A stretch of 64,000 bases of DNA. It comes from Leptospiraceae bacterium (GTDB lineage Bacteria > Spirochaetota > Leptospiria > Leptospirales > Leptospiraceae). Of this stretch, positions 45,219-54,688 are shown piece after piece; position 1 is the first letter of the stretch; every line of letters starts with the position of its first letter. Under the pieces are notes generated by a model that searched no databases, was not told the origin of the DNA, and was given only the letters and a program-made list of their open reading frames with translations. The stretch lies in NCBI GenBank assembly GCA_024233865.1, contig JACKPA010000009.1:1-64000 (forward strand), in the 5' to 3' direction. The position numbers were made by a program, and so were the translations under genes.

Positions 45219-46187
45219 CTAGGGAACTTTGATCTTTCCCATTATTTCTTGGATCATTTGGTCAGATGTTATTCCTTCTGCATCCGCATGATAGGTTGGA
45301 ATTACTCTGTGTCGCAAAACATTATGAGCTACTGCTTTAATATCCTCCGGATAAACGGAATCTCTACCATCCAAAAGTGCTTTCGCTCTAGCCGTCATTG
45401 CCATAGCTATAGAAGCTCTTGGTGAACCTCCGTATTGAATAAGAGAGCCTAATTTTAATCCGTATTTTTCAGGTTCGCGAGTTGCAAATACAATATCTGT
45501 TATATACTTTATGAGCTTATCCTCAATAAATACATTCATCGTAGAGTCTTGTAAAGTCAGAATTTCACTAGGAGTGATAAGTTCTCTTACGCTAGGAAGT
45601 TTGGTTTCTTGTATAACCATTTTTACAATATTTTGTTCTTCTACCATAGTGGGATAGGTAACCACTAACTTCATCAAAAACCTATCAACTTGAGCTTCCG
45701 GAAGGGGATACGTCCCTTCTTGTTCCACAGGATTTTGAGTTGCAAATACCAAAAAAGGTCTTTGTAAAAAAAATGTTTCATCACCGATGGTAACTTGTTT
45801 TTCCTGCATGGTTTCTAGTAAAGCGGATTGAACTTTTGCCGGTGCTCGATTGATTTCATCTGCGAGAATGAAATTGGCAAAAATGGGTCCTTTTTTTGTT
45901 TCAAAGCTCGCCGTTGATTGATTGTAAATTCTTGTTCCAATTATATCAGCCGGTAATAAATCCGGAGTAAATTGTAGTCTTTTGAATGTCACCTTACAAA
46001 TATTGGCAAGCAAATTGACAGCTCTGGTTTTGGCAAGACCTGGAACACCTTCTATCAAAATATGACCGTCAGCAAGCAATGCAAGGAGCAATCCTTCCAC
46101 CAAATCTATTTGACCAATAATTCCGGTATGAATTTCGTCACTTACCTTTTTTATGAGTTTTGTTGACTCTTGTATAGAATTCCCCAT
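45219..46187 (-). CDS. moxR: MoxR-family AAA+ ATPase
   Basis: I set the start at the ATG at 46187 (MGNSIQES) because GGGAGA lies five bases upstream; an open frame extends to 46223 without a ribosome-binding site. The 322-residue product has the MoxR set: Walker A-like EGVPGLAKTRAVN, FTPDLLPADIIGTR, Walker B FILADEINRAPAKVQSALLETMQE, sensor ATQNPVEQEGTYPLPEAQVDRFLMK, and sensor 2 GGSPRASIAMAMTARAKAL. It is the first gene of the leftward five-gene Bat operon and probably remodels the VWA-domain partners encoded next to it. Confidence 0.92.
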   Translation of the reverse strand: MGNSIQESTKLIKKVSDEIHTGIIGQIDLVEGLLLALLADGHILIEGVPGLAKTRAVNLLANICKVTFKRLQFTPDLLPADIIGTRIYNQSTASFETKKGPIFANFILADEINRAPAKVQSALLETMQEKQVTIGDETFFLQRPFLVFATQNPVEQEGTYPLPEAQVDRFLMKLVVTYPTMVEEQNIVKMVIQETKLPSVRELITPSEILTLQDSTMNVFIEDKLIKYITDIVFATREPEKYGLKLGSLIQYGGSPRASIAMAMTARAKALLDGRDSVYPEDIKAVAHNVLRHRVIPTYHADAEGITSDQMIQEIMGKIKVP

Positions 46188-46223
46188 TGAATCTCCCATT
46201 TTACTACATACTACACAAATCAA

Positions 46224-46686
46224 AGAGTATATGGCAAGGAAATATTGGATAAAACAAAAGTTTTTTATAACCTAGGAGTTGGTTGAAATTTTTTTCTGGC
46301 ATTAAAGCCTATCCCCAAAAACCCTTCGACACAGGCTCTACAGCAAACACAGCAAACCCCCGCTTATGAGCTGATCTCTTTCGATAATTGGTTTTATGTC
46401 ACTATTAGTAATTGTTCACCCTGGGCTAATCCATAGAGCAGGCTTAAAAATTGAAAGTGCAATTCTTTTTACACAATTCCTGAAATGCCCCCAAAAAAAA
46501 TAATAACCTGTAACTAAAGTGGAATTTTTATGGATTCTTCAATGGAATTAGAGATCCAATTAATTAGGGAAAGGAAACAAGAAAAAAAATCAGTCCTAAG
46601 AATGAGTACCGCCTCACATCACCACTTATCGGTCTGATTGAAATCGATAACGCTTTGTATTAATTGTACCTCCAAATCGATCAATT
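46224..46686. other. Intergenic region between the Bat operon and the dehydrogenase gene
   Basis: 463 bases without a supported gene. It includes a somewhat G+C-richer patch (46310-46440) with CTTCGACACAGGCTCTACAG and CACCCTGGGCTAATCC, and a 35-codon plus-strand frame near 46530 that I regard as chance. Possibly the decayed border of the segment that brought in the neighbouring high-G+C gene. Confidence 0.35.
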
Positions 46687-47673
46687 TTATGTTTTCCCAG
46701 TGAGTACAACCTGCTTCGCTATAACGCGATTGTGTTCCATATCGTCATGAGCTTGAGCAATCTCGTCCATGGTATAGGCTTTAACAGGCCAATGAATTTC
46801 ACCCCTATGAATGCTATCTGCAATTTCAGATAAAACCGCAGATGGCAGGTCACTCGCTCCACCACCATATGCAGTTAGACGAACACCGGTCGGAATGAAT
46901 TCAATGGGATAAAACTGATCGATAATCCACTGATTCGAAAGCATACCAGTGAAACATGTTGTACCACCTTTGCGACAGGATTGAAGAGTGTCTCGTAGTG
47001 TCGGAGCTCCTATCAATTCGATCGCTCCATCTACCCCGTCTGGACAAATAGCACGTACCGCTGCCGCAACTTTGCCGTCATCAATGAGAACATGGTCAAC
47101 CCCGCATTCACGCAGTCTTTGTGCTCGTTCCTTCTGCCTGGTCGTAGCGATAACAATTGCGCCAAGCCGCTTCGCAAGTATGGCGGACATCAGCCCGACC
47201 GAAGAAGTTCCTCCGCGCACAAGTAAATGATCCCCGGCATTCAGGTCGACTCCTACATGAAGGGAACCCCAGGCTGTTTGCAAAACCTCGGGTAAGGCAC
47301 CAAGGCGTGTCCAATCCAGGTCGGTTTCAACTGAAATAACGTTAGTTTCTGGCACCAATGTGAACTCTGCATACCCGCCGTCAAAGGACCGCCCCATCCC
47401 ACCCATTATCGCCACGGCCTTGGCACCCTCTTTGAATCTGGTTTCCGGTGCAGCTTCAATAAATCCGGCTGCTTCTATGCCCAAAACTCTGGGAAATGTT
47501 ACATCAGGCCCCGCCAGTCCCAGACGCGTATGGAGTTCTGAACGATTAAGTCCGAAAGCCATCACTTTTAACAGGACCCATCCATCCCGCGCTCTGGGTT
47601 TTTGGATCTCTCTGATTTGCAGAGATGACACAGGTCCGGGACCATCCAGTACAACGGCACGCATTTTATTCAT
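46687..47673 (-). CDS. Zinc-type/quinone-oxidoreductase-like MDR dehydrogenase, probably acquired
   Basis: A 328-residue medium-chain dehydrogenase/reductase. N-terminal GroES-like half: MRAVVLDGPGPVSSL, FGLNRSELHTRLG, PRVLGIEAAGFIE; Rossmann half with GTSSVGLMSAILAKRLGA and VDGAIELIGAPTL. Structural zinc cysteines are absent, so it is of the quinone-oxidoreductase (NADPH) type. Its codon use stands out: many GC-rich codons and long G+C-rich runs, about half G+C by eye versus one third around it. That and its isolated position suggest recent transfer from a higher-G+C donor. Substrate unknown. Confidence 0.87.
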   Translation of the reverse strand: MNKMRAVVLDGPGPVSSLQIREIQKPRARDGWVLLKVMAFGLNRSELHTRLGLAGPDVTFPRVLGIEAAGFIEAAPETRFKEGAKAVAIMGGMGRSFDGGYAEFTLVPETNVISVETDLDWTRLGALPEVLQTAWGSLHVGVDLNAGDHLLVRGGTSSVGLMSAILAKRLGAIVIATTRQKERAQRLRECGVDHVLIDDGKVAAAVRAICPDGVDGAIELIGAPTLRDTLQSCRKGGTTCFTGMLSNQWIIDQFYPIEFIPTGVRLTAYGGGASDLPSAVLSEIADSIHRGEIHWPVKAYTMDEIAQAHDDMEHNRVIAKQVVLTGKT

Positions 47674-47929
47674 AACTTTTATCCTTTAATGAAAATTATT
47701 TTATCATCTTCTTACAAACAGATATTATTTTTTTCATTCTTACTACCTCTTTATTATGATTAAAATAATTTTTGTGAATTATTACATCCTTATTATTAAC
47801 TAAACCTATCTGTATTCCTTTCAACAAGATGAGGACAAGTATCTGTATACATGTGGTTATTAAACCCTTTTAACAAAAAATTCTAAAAATAATAATTAAA
47901 TTCCATATTGAATTTAAAAAGCTATATTA

Positions 47930-47964
47930 CATGCCTGAAATTTACTTCGTGAACTTCAGGCATG
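47930..47964. repeat. Palindrome in the gap before egtB
   Basis: Perfect 10-bp arms CATGCCTGAA and TTCAGGCATG around a 15-base loop, within the 416-base gap between the dehydrogenase start and egtB. No T-run follows. May be an operator or a dispersed palindrome; otherwise the gap is plain AT-rich sequence. A TTGTTG...TAAAAT pair with 17-base spacing near 48020-48048 could be the egtB promoter. Confidence 0.4.
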
Positions 47965-48089
47965 CTTGCAAGGTTGTAAGTATTTTGAAAAACAACTAAA
48001 AAGAAAAATTTACTGAAATTGTTGACAACATACTTATTGTATAAAATATAAGTTAAACTCACAAACTAAATTAATCTTGTAAATATAAA

Positions 48090-49352
48090 ATGTTCAATGC
48101 AAGTTATTCATCACAAGAAATAATAGAGAAATACAAAGAAATTCGTCAGAACACAGAGAAATTATGCCAACCACTAGAGATCGAAGACTACGTAATCCAA
48201 ACTACAGTAGAAGCTAGTCCTGCTAAATGGCATCTTGCTCATGTTACTTGGTTTTTTGAAACCTTCCTATTATCTGAATTTCAAGACAACTATAAAGAAT
48301 TTGATTCTAGTTTTCGCTTTTTGTTCAATTCGTATTATGAACAAGTTGGAAATTTTTTTCCTCGTTCACAAAGAGGTCTATTGTCCCGCCCTACAGTGAA
48401 AGAAGTTTATAAATACCGCGTTTACGTGGATGAAAATATTTTGCATTTATTACAAAATTATAATAAAGACCAAGAGGAAATTACACGGAGGATATTGATC
48501 GGATTAAATCACGAAGAGCAACACCAAGAGTTATTGCTAACCGATTTAAAATACAATTTAGGCTTTAATCCTCTGCTCCCAAGCTATCGTGACGATCTGA
48601 AAAAGCAATTAACGTATCCAGTCCCAACGATAAAGTGGTTTGAACAAAAAGGATGTCTTCACACGATAGGTTATGATGGGAAAGGTTTTTCTTTCGATAA
48701 TGAATCCCCTAAACATAAAGTATACATCAACCCTTTTAGAATTTCATCTAGGTTGGTAACAAATGGTGAGTATATAGAGTTTATAGAAGATAATGCTTAT
48801 AAACGTGCAGAACTTTGGTTATCAGACGCTTGGAGTACAATTCAAAAAGAAAATTGGCAATGCCCTTTGTATTGGGAAAAAAGAGAAAACAAATGGTATT
48901 ATTTTACTTTAGGTGGAAGTAAGACCATAAACTTAAATGAGCCTGTGTGCCATGTAAGTTATTACGAAGCTGATGCTTTTGCAAGATGGAAGGACAAACG
49001 CCTACCATTAGAAACAGAATGGGAATTTTTAGCATCGAATTTACCGATAGAGGGAAATTTTAGAGAAAAAGATTTCTTACAACCTATCGTTTCCGAAGAT
49101 AAAGAAGGGATATTGCAAATGTACGGTGACGTTTGGGAATGGACTAGTTCACCTTATACCGCTTATCCTGGTTATAAACCTGCACAAGGTGCCTTAGGGG
49201 AATACAACGGAAAATTTATGTGTAATCAATTTGTATTAAGAGGCGGATCTTGTGTTACACCCAAAGACCATGTACGACCTACATACAGAAACTTTTTCCA
49301 CCCAAATGAGCGTTGGCAGTTTATGGGTTTTAGACTTGCGGAGGATTTATGA
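48090..49352 (+). CDS. egtB: Ergothioneine biosynthesis protein EgtB (sulfoxide synthase)
   Basis: A 420-residue protein with an N-terminal DinB-type four-helix domain and a C-terminal FGE-sulfatase domain. Iron-binding histidines are in SPAKWHLAHVTWFFE (about residue 51) and LNHEEQHQELLLTDLKY (about 141-145). The FGE part shows GDVWEWTSSPY, RGGSCVTP, RPTYRNFFHPNERWQFMGFRLA. EgtB joins trimethylhistidine (hercynine) to cysteine or gamma-glutamylcysteine with O2. It overlaps egtD by 4 bases, so both are coupled. No EgtA, EgtC or EgtE gene is adjacent. Confidence 0.93.
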   Translation: MFNASYSSQEIIEKYKEIRQNTEKLCQPLEIEDYVIQTTVEASPAKWHLAHVTWFFETFLLSEFQDNYKEFDSSFRFLFNSYYEQVGNFFPRSQRGLLSRPTVKEVYKYRVYVDENILHLLQNYNKDQEEITRRILIGLNHEEQHQELLLTDLKYNLGFNPLLPSYRDDLKKQLTYPVPTIKWFEQKGCLHTIGYDGKGFSFDNESPKHKVYINPFRISSRLVTNGEYIEFIEDNAYKRAELWLSDAWSTIQKENWQCPLYWEKRENKWYYFTLGGSKTINLNEPVCHVSYYEADAFARWKDKRLPLETEWEFLASNLPIEGNFREKDFLQPIVSEDKEGILQMYGDVWEWTSSPYTAYPGYKPAQGALGEYNGKFMCNQFVLRGGSCVTPKDHVRPTYRNFFHPNERWQFMGFRLAEDL

Positions 49353-50302
49353 CAAAAATACATTTTCACGATTTATACCCTCCTTTAGTAGATATAAAAA
49401 AAGAAATTATCGATGGACTTTCCAAAGAAAATAAAACTATCTCTCCAAAGTTTTTTTATGACAGCGTAGGTTCAAAGTTATTTGATGAAATTACGGAATC
49501 ACCCGAATACTATCCGACCAGGACAGAAATTGGTATCTTAAAAAAATATGGGAAGGAAATGCTCAGTATTATAGGTAATAACAGTTTATTGATTGAGTGG
49601 GGAAGTGGAAGTAGTCAAAAGATCCGTTTATTATTAGATATTTTGGAACCAGAAATTTATATGCCAATAGATATATCAAAACAACACCTACAAAAATCTG
49701 TGCAATCACTCGCCAAAGACCATCCTAAACTGAATATACACGCTGTTTGTGCAGACTATTCAAATGGTTTTCTTCGTCTCCCTCCTATTTCGGAGAAGTT
49801 TCATAAAGTTGCTTTTTTTCCTGGATCAAGTATTGGTAATTTTGAACCTGAACAAGCAAAACATTTACTTACTCGAATCGCAAGCCTACTAGGTCGAGAT
49901 GGAATATTATTAATAGGTGTTGATCTGAAAAAAGATATAAAAATTCTAAACTCAGCTTACAACGACAAAAAAGGAACAACTGCTACATTTAATTTGAATT
50001 TATTAAAAAGATTAAATCGTGAACTAAAAACGAACTTTGATATTTCATCTTTTAATCATAAAGCTTTTTATAACGAAAAGGAAGGGCGCATCGAAATGCA
50101 TTTGGTGAGCAATATTTCACAAGAAGTAATGCTAGATAACTATAAATTTTCATTTCAAAAAGGTGAAACTATCCATACAGAAAACTCTTATAAATTTACA
50201 ATCGAAGAATTCCAAACCCTTGTTTCAAAAGCTGGTTTTCATGCTGAAAAGGTTTGGACAGATTCATCTAATTTTTTTAGTGTTCATTGCCTCCGTGTTT
50301 AA
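49349..50302 (+). CDS. egtD: L-histidine N-alpha-methyltransferase EgtD
   Basis: A 317-residue methyltransferase of the DUF2260/EgtD family: SPKFFYDSVGSKLFDEITESPEYYPTRTE, the SAM-binding EWGSGSSQKIRLLLD, MPIDISKQHLQKS, FFPGSSIGNFEP and LIGVDLKKD. It trimethylates histidine to hercynine, the first step before EgtB. Length and motifs are normal. Coupled to egtB by an ATGA overlap. Confidence 0.93.
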   Translation: MTKIHFHDLYPPLVDIKKEIIDGLSKENKTISPKFFYDSVGSKLFDEITESPEYYPTRTEIGILKKYGKEMLSIIGNNSLLIEWGSGSSQKIRLLLDILEPEIYMPIDISKQHLQKSVQSLAKDHPKLNIHAVCADYSNGFLRLPPISEKFHKVAFFPGSSIGNFEPEQAKHLLTRIASLLGRDGILLIGVDLKKDIKILNSAYNDKKGTTATFNLNLLKRLNRELKTNFDISSFNHKAFYNEKEGRIEMHLVSNISQEVMLDNYKFSFQKGETIHTENSYKFTIEEFQTLVSKAGFHAEKVWTDSSNFFSVHCLRV

Positions 50303-50463
50303 ATTAATTCTAAATTTTTCAAAATGAAGTTTAGTGTCCAAGAGTTTTTAGACCACTTCCAAAAATATTCTGAAAAATGTTGGAAAAGAATTTACAATTT
50401 CTTTTGTCTGATTACTTAGATAGTATGGTTTGAAAAATATTTTGGAAAAAGAACAGAAATCAA

Positions 50464-51519
50464 ATGAATGAAATTCTCTTAGATCAACTTAAACACAATA
50501 AATTCTTTTATAATGTAAACGAAGATGACATTTTAAAATTAGACGAAAGTTTTTTTGAAAAGCGAATTTACCAAGCAGGTGTGAATATAGTAGAAGAAGG
50601 AAAGCCATCGGAAGAGATGTATTTGATTGTAAGCGGAACGGTTCAAATATATAAAGCTCTGGAAAATGGAAAAACAATTAATATAATCACACGTGGTCCA
50701 ACCGATTTTATTGGGGAGATGGGATTGATTGAAAACAAACCTCGGTCTTCCGGAGTTATTAGCCAGAATTTGCTTGAAGTTCTTGTCATAAAAAAAGAAC
50801 ATTTCTTAACTATATTGAGTTTAATTCCGCAGACTAACATAAATCTAACAAGGACAATCACTGCCAGGCTGAGGGAGTCAGACTTACGTACAAGCTCAGA
50901 GATCATTCGTTATGAAATACTTCTTGACTTAAATAAACAAATTGTAATCCAAAAAAAGGAATTAGAACGTTTAAATAGGGAATTAATTGATAAAAATAGA
51001 GAACTTTATCAAATGACCATTACTGATCAGCTTACCGGAATATACAATCGTAGTTTTATGATGGAAAATTTATCAAAAGAACTCTTAGCAAGCTTAAATT
51101 CAAAAAAAACATTTTCATGTATGATGATAGATATTGATAATTTTAAATCTTTTAATGATAACTATGGTCATTTAGTAGGAGATTTTATTATTAAAGAAAC
51201 TGCTTCTTTAATCAGTCAAACAATTCGACGAGATGATTTTGTATTTCGTTTTGGGGGTGAGGAATTTTTAGTTTTATTGCCCAAAACAGAAACTAAGGAG
51301 GCATATTTATTGGCAGACAACATTCGAAAAAAAGTTGAGACCAATAATTTTAGTTATAAAGATAAATTCAATTTGAGTGTTACCATTAGTATCGGAATTG
51401 CAGATAACAAAATTGGAAATATAACTTCTGAAGATCAAATTATACATCATACCGACGAAGCCTTGTATGAAGCAAAAAGGAATGGAAAGAACCAAACCAT
51501 TATCAGTAATTATCGGTAA
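50464..51519 (+). CDS. Cyclic-nucleotide-binding domain / GGDEF diguanylate cyclase
   Basis: A 351-residue protein. Residues about 15-130 form a cNMP-binding domain (IVEEGKPSEEMYLIVSGTVQIYK, GEMGLIENKPRSSGVISQN). A coiled-coil helix follows (about 155-180), then a GGDEF domain: DQLTGIYNRSFMMENL, MIDIDNFKSFNDNYGHLVGD and an active-site GGEEF near residue 262. It should make c-di-GMP under control of cAMP or cGMP, linking to the class III cyclases of this genome. It lies alone, 160 bases after egtD. Confidence 0.9.
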   Translation: MNEILLDQLKHNKFFYNVNEDDILKLDESFFEKRIYQAGVNIVEEGKPSEEMYLIVSGTVQIYKALENGKTINIITRGPTDFIGEMGLIENKPRSSGVISQNLLEVLVIKKEHFLTILSLIPQTNINLTRTITARLRESDLRTSSEIIRYEILLDLNKQIVIQKKELERLNRELIDKNRELYQMTITDQLTGIYNRSFMMENLSKELLASLNSKKTFSCMMIDIDNFKSFNDNYGHLVGDFIIKETASLISQTIRRDDFVFRFGGEEFLVLLPKTETKEAYLLADNIRKKVETNNFSYKDKFNLSVTISIGIADNKIGNITSEDQIIHHTDEALYEAKRNGKNQTIISNYR

Positions 51520-51726
51520 CAATTAATTGCGGAACCATTATCTATTCATTAGGAAAAAATTGATATATCTTGACATTTTTTATGAATAATATATATTATG
51601 ATAAGTTCGGTTTTCGTGATTTGATTTGGAAAGATTATTTTTTAAAATCTATATTCGAAAACAACTTATAATAAAAGCAAAAAGAACTAGAGGGTTTTAT
51701 TAGAAACCCTTTAATGAGGAAAGATT

Positions 51727-52227
51727 ATGAAAAACAAGCTAAATTATTTAGGTGTATTGTCTTTTTTAATGTTAGTTGGGATTGAAACGCCGGTTTATGA
51801 TTTTCCAAAAGATTGTGAAGCCAAAGATATTACATTAAATTATCATCAAAAATCAAAAAAATTCGCACCAAACCCCCTACCTTACAATGCACGCTCCGAA
51901 AATAATTCGATTCTCTCCACCAAAAAAAATAACAATCTACTACTAAAATTGAATCAGTACAAAGCAGAAGTTGAAGAAAACAAAAAACTAATTGAAACTC
52001 TTAAACAAGAACTAATAATGCAAAAAGAAGAACTGCAAAAATTGCAAATTCAAATATTTGCATTAAGTGAGTTAAATTTTACGGAAGCTGAAATAGAAAA
52101 CAATATTGAAGTGAGTAAAAAGTTCATATATTTGACAGCGGGATTAGTATTTACAATAGTTTTGGGAATGTTAGTTTGGATTTTATATTTACAAAAATGT
52201 TTGATTAAATCTGCCATACATAAATAA
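51727..52227 (+). CDS. Unknown protein with coiled coil and C-terminal membrane helix
   Basis: A 166-residue protein. Residues 1-20 are moderately hydrophobic (possible signal sequence), about 65-115 form a Lys/Glu/Leu coiled coil (KLIETLKQELIMQKEELQKL) and 131-153 a membrane helix (FIYLTAGLVFTIVLGMLVWILYL) followed by a short basic tail. GAGGAAAG lies just before the ATG. Family unknown; nothing suggests an enzyme. Confidence 0.6.
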   Translation: MKNKLNYLGVLSFLMLVGIETPVYDFPKDCEAKDITLNYHQKSKKFAPNPLPYNARSENNSILSTKKNNNLLLKLNQYKAEVEENKKLIETLKQELIMQKEELQKLQIQIFALSELNFTEAEIENNIEVSKKFIYLTAGLVFTIVLGMLVWILYLQKCLIKSAIHK

Positions 52228-52271
52228 AATAAAGTTTTTTGGGCATGGTTCCGATAGGATCATTACCAAAA

Positions 52272-52946
52272 TCATTTTAATTTTTTTTCAGCCTGAACCA
52301 TTGCTTGGGTATTGTTATCTAAAAGTATCAAATCAAATTTATCAAATAATTTTTCCATTACTAATACACCTCGCATTAAAGTGATACTAGAAGAATATTT
52401 ACCTCTATCTATTTCTGTTTGCAGATCAAATTCTTTAATTTTATTGACCATAGTTAATTTAAAATTCTTACCATTTTCTATAAAATTAGATATTTCCACT
52501 TTTTCCCCATCACCGTATTTTACGGAATTTTCTACGGCTTCTGTTGTGGCAATGGATATTTCTTCAATATCATCTTGTGATACATTATTCTGATTTAAAA
52601 ACGATATTTGTCTACTTCTTACATATTGAATGGGTGAAAGATTTGCTTTTCCAATTATATAATAATGATCATTAGATGAAATTTTTTTATAAAAAGGAGA
52701 ATTTTCTGAAATTATATATTCATTTGGATCAAAAGTACCATGAGTAACAAAAGATTGTTTTAAAAAATCATTCAAAATATTTTCTATTAGGTTTTCCTCA
52801 ATAAGAGGAACTTTCTTCGAATTTAATTCATAATCCATTATAACCCAATTATAAAAATCTTTTGCACTACCTACCACGCCAAGGGATAATGACTTTTTAA
52901 GGATATTTTCTATTTCAGTATGTAAGTCTTTTGAAACCATATTCAA
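52272..52946 (-). CDS. RsbW-like ATP-binding protein (anti-sigma/regulatory kinase fold)
   Basis: A 224-residue protein. The C-terminal half is a HATPase_c_2 domain: ISIATTEAVENSVKYGDGEKVEIS with the N-box Asn, and a late SSITLMRGVLVMEKLFDKFDL block. The N-terminal 100 residues are helical and not assigned. Such proteins bind STAS-domain antagonists, and one STAS protein is encoded 3.7 kb to the right; a partner link is possible but unproven. The G1/G2 boxes are weak, so kinase activity is uncertain. Confidence 0.72.
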   Translation of the reverse strand: MNMVSKDLHTEIENILKKSLSLGVVGSAKDFYNWVIMDYELNSKKVPLIEENLIENILNDFLKQSFVTHGTFDPNEYIISENSPFYKKISSNDHYYIIGKANLSPIQYVRSRQISFLNQNNVSQDDIEEISIATTEAVENSVKYGDGEKVEISNFIENGKNFKLTMVNKIKEFDLQTEIDRGKYSSSITLMRGVLVMEKLFDKFDLILLDNNTQAMVQAEKKLK

Positions 52947-53058
52947 TCTATATAATTAACAAAAGGTTTAATAAGTAAAGAACTTTTACCTATTTGCTAA
53001 TATTTTTACCAAATAACTATCAAATATACTTTTATTAAAGTCGTAATATAAAGTAAAA

Positions 53059-53520
53059 TTAAAAAAAATTAAATCCAAATTGTCTAAGCATTTCATAAGA
53101 AATTATTGCTACGGAGTTACTTAAGTTAATACTTCTTGATATTGGTTTCATCGGAATTCTAATTTTTTGGTCATCCAGAAATTGATTGTGAATTTTTTCC
53201 GGTAAACCGGAGGTTTCATTTCCAAAAATTATAAAATCAAATTTTTTAAATTGAATATCCGTATAATTTCGTTTTCCAAATTTTGTAACAATAAAGGTCC
53301 TCTGTTGATCAATTCGTTCTTTAAAATCATTCCAACTTGGATAATAATGAAAATCCAATTCATTCCAATAGTCCAAGCCTGCTCTTTTAACCGCTTTGTC
53401 CGATAAATCAAAGGCTGGCTTTTCTACAATATGCAAGGTTGCACCAATACACACACACAACCTTGAAATATTACCAGTATTAGGTGGTATTTCCGGTTTG
53501 TATAATACAATGTTTAGCAT
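53059..53520 (-). CDS. trmL: tRNA (cytidine/uridine(34)-2'-O)-methyltransferase TrmL
   Basis: A 153-residue SPOUT methyltransferase. Start set at the ATG at 53520 (MLNIVLYKPEIPPN); the codon before is TTG. Family motifs: PEIPPNTGNISRLCVCIGATLHIVEKPAF, FGNETSGLP and IPMKPISRSINLSNSVAIISYEMLRQ, the knotted SAM site. It methylates the wobble ribose in tRNA-Leu. Standard length; ends 14 bases after the stop of the S1-domain gene and is on the same strand. Confidence 0.93.
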   Translation of the reverse strand: MLNIVLYKPEIPPNTGNISRLCVCIGATLHIVEKPAFDLSDKAVKRAGLDYWNELDFHYYPSWNDFKERIDQQRTFIVTKFGKRNYTDIQFKKFDFIIFGNETSGLPEKIHNQFLDDQKIRIPMKPISRSINLSNSVAIISYEMLRQFGFNFF

Positions 53521-53536
53521 CAAAATTTATAAGTTT

Positions 53537-54688
53537 TTATTTGTTTTCAAGAGATTTTTTCAGCAATAAGCCAAAACTTGAAGTACTACCACTTGAACTT
53601 CCTTGGTTATTGTTATTGATGTATTGTTGGTATTCCATCTTTTCTTTTGAGTCTAAAGCTTTTTGAATGGATGCTGAAATCTGTCTTTTCTCAGGATTTA
53701 CTTCCATAATAAATATATCGTAACTATCTCCAACTTTAAAATGCCCAACCAATGGAGTTCTTGGATCTAATCCTGTTTCTTTCTGTGGAACAAGTGCAGA
53801 AAAAGTATCAGACAACTTCATAAAAATACCATAAGGTTTAACCATGTCTACCGTACCGGATATTATATCCCCTTCTTTAAAAGGAACCGATTTTGCCCAT
53901 GGATCTTCAATAAAATCTTTTATAGATAAAATAAAGCGATTTTCTTCCCAATTCATTGTTAATATTTTTGCGTGCAAAACTTGCCCTATATGAAATTCCG
54001 AGTTCAAGTCAAATTTTCTTTTATAGGTTGCTTCATTATTGGGGATTAGAGCATCCACACCATTCATTTCAACCTTAATTCCATAGTTTTGGATTGATTT
54101 TATTTTACAAGTAACATAAGCTCCTTCTTTCAGTTCTGCTTTTAGTATCTCTTTTTTTAATTCTTTTTCTTTGTCGGATATTTTCTTTTGGGAAAGAACC
54201 AATTTATTTCCTCTTATTTCATGGATAATAAATTTCATTTCTTTTCCTATTATTTTTTCCTGTTTTAATTCATGGTCAATCTGAGAATAAGGACAAAAAC
54301 CGGTAAACTCCCCTACTTTAACTTCATATCCGCCATTAATTTCTTGCACTACCGCACCATAAACCGGAATTTCTTTATGATAGGCAGTTTCGATATTGTC
54401 TTCCGAAATATTTTTATCTGAAATGCAAGTTGTGAAGTAGTAATCGCCATGATTTTCATACAAAAAGTAGACAAGTAATTTGTCATTTTTTGATGGAATT
54501 GCATCCTCAAACTCTTCAACCGATATTATACCGGAAATTTTATCTTGAATGGTTAAAATAAAAACATAGTCATTTTTAACGGATGTAACAATTGAATCAT
54601 AAGAAGCTCCTGTTTCTATCTTCTTCCTTTTCTTAAAGCTTTCTTCTAATAGAGAAGCGAATTTATTTGATTTTTCTTTGCCTGTCAT
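53537..54688 (-). CDS. S1-domain RNA-binding protein
   Basis: A 383-residue cytosolic protein with four S1/OB-like units, three of them clear: about 118-175 (GAVVQEINGGYEVKVGEFTGFCPYSQ), 205-275 (GAYVTCKIKSIQNYGIKVEM) and 285-365 (GDIISGTVDMVKPYGIFMKL). It resembles a shortened ribosomal protein S1 and probably binds mRNA. Its ATG overlaps the stop of an exported SurA-like lipoprotein gene by 4 bases, an odd pairing of an exported chaperone and an RNA-binding protein. Confidence 0.85.
   Translation of the reverse strand: MTGKEKSNKFASLLEESFKKRKKIETGASYDSIVTSVKNDYVFILTIQDKISGIISVEEFEDAIPSKNDKLLVYFLYENHGDYYFTTCISDKNISEDNIETAYHKEIPVYGAVVQEINGGYEVKVGEFTGFCPYSQIDHELKQEKIIGKEMKFIIHEIRGNKLVLSQKKISDKEKELKKEILKAELKEGAYVTCKIKSIQNYGIKVEMNGVDALIPNNEATYKRKFDLNSEFHIGQVLHAKILTMNWEENRFILSIKDFIEDPWAKSVPFKEGDIISGTVDMVKPYGIFMKLSDTFSALVPQKETGLDPRTPLVGHFKVGDSYDIFIMEVNPEKRQISASIQKALDSKEKMEYQQYINNNNQGSSSGSTSSFGLLLKKSLENK

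Noticed and set aside
46987..47689. Long frames on the plus strand opposite the dehydrogenase
   Set aside because: They arise from the high G+C of the gene, which lowers stop-codon frequency; the minus-strand protein is clearly the real product.
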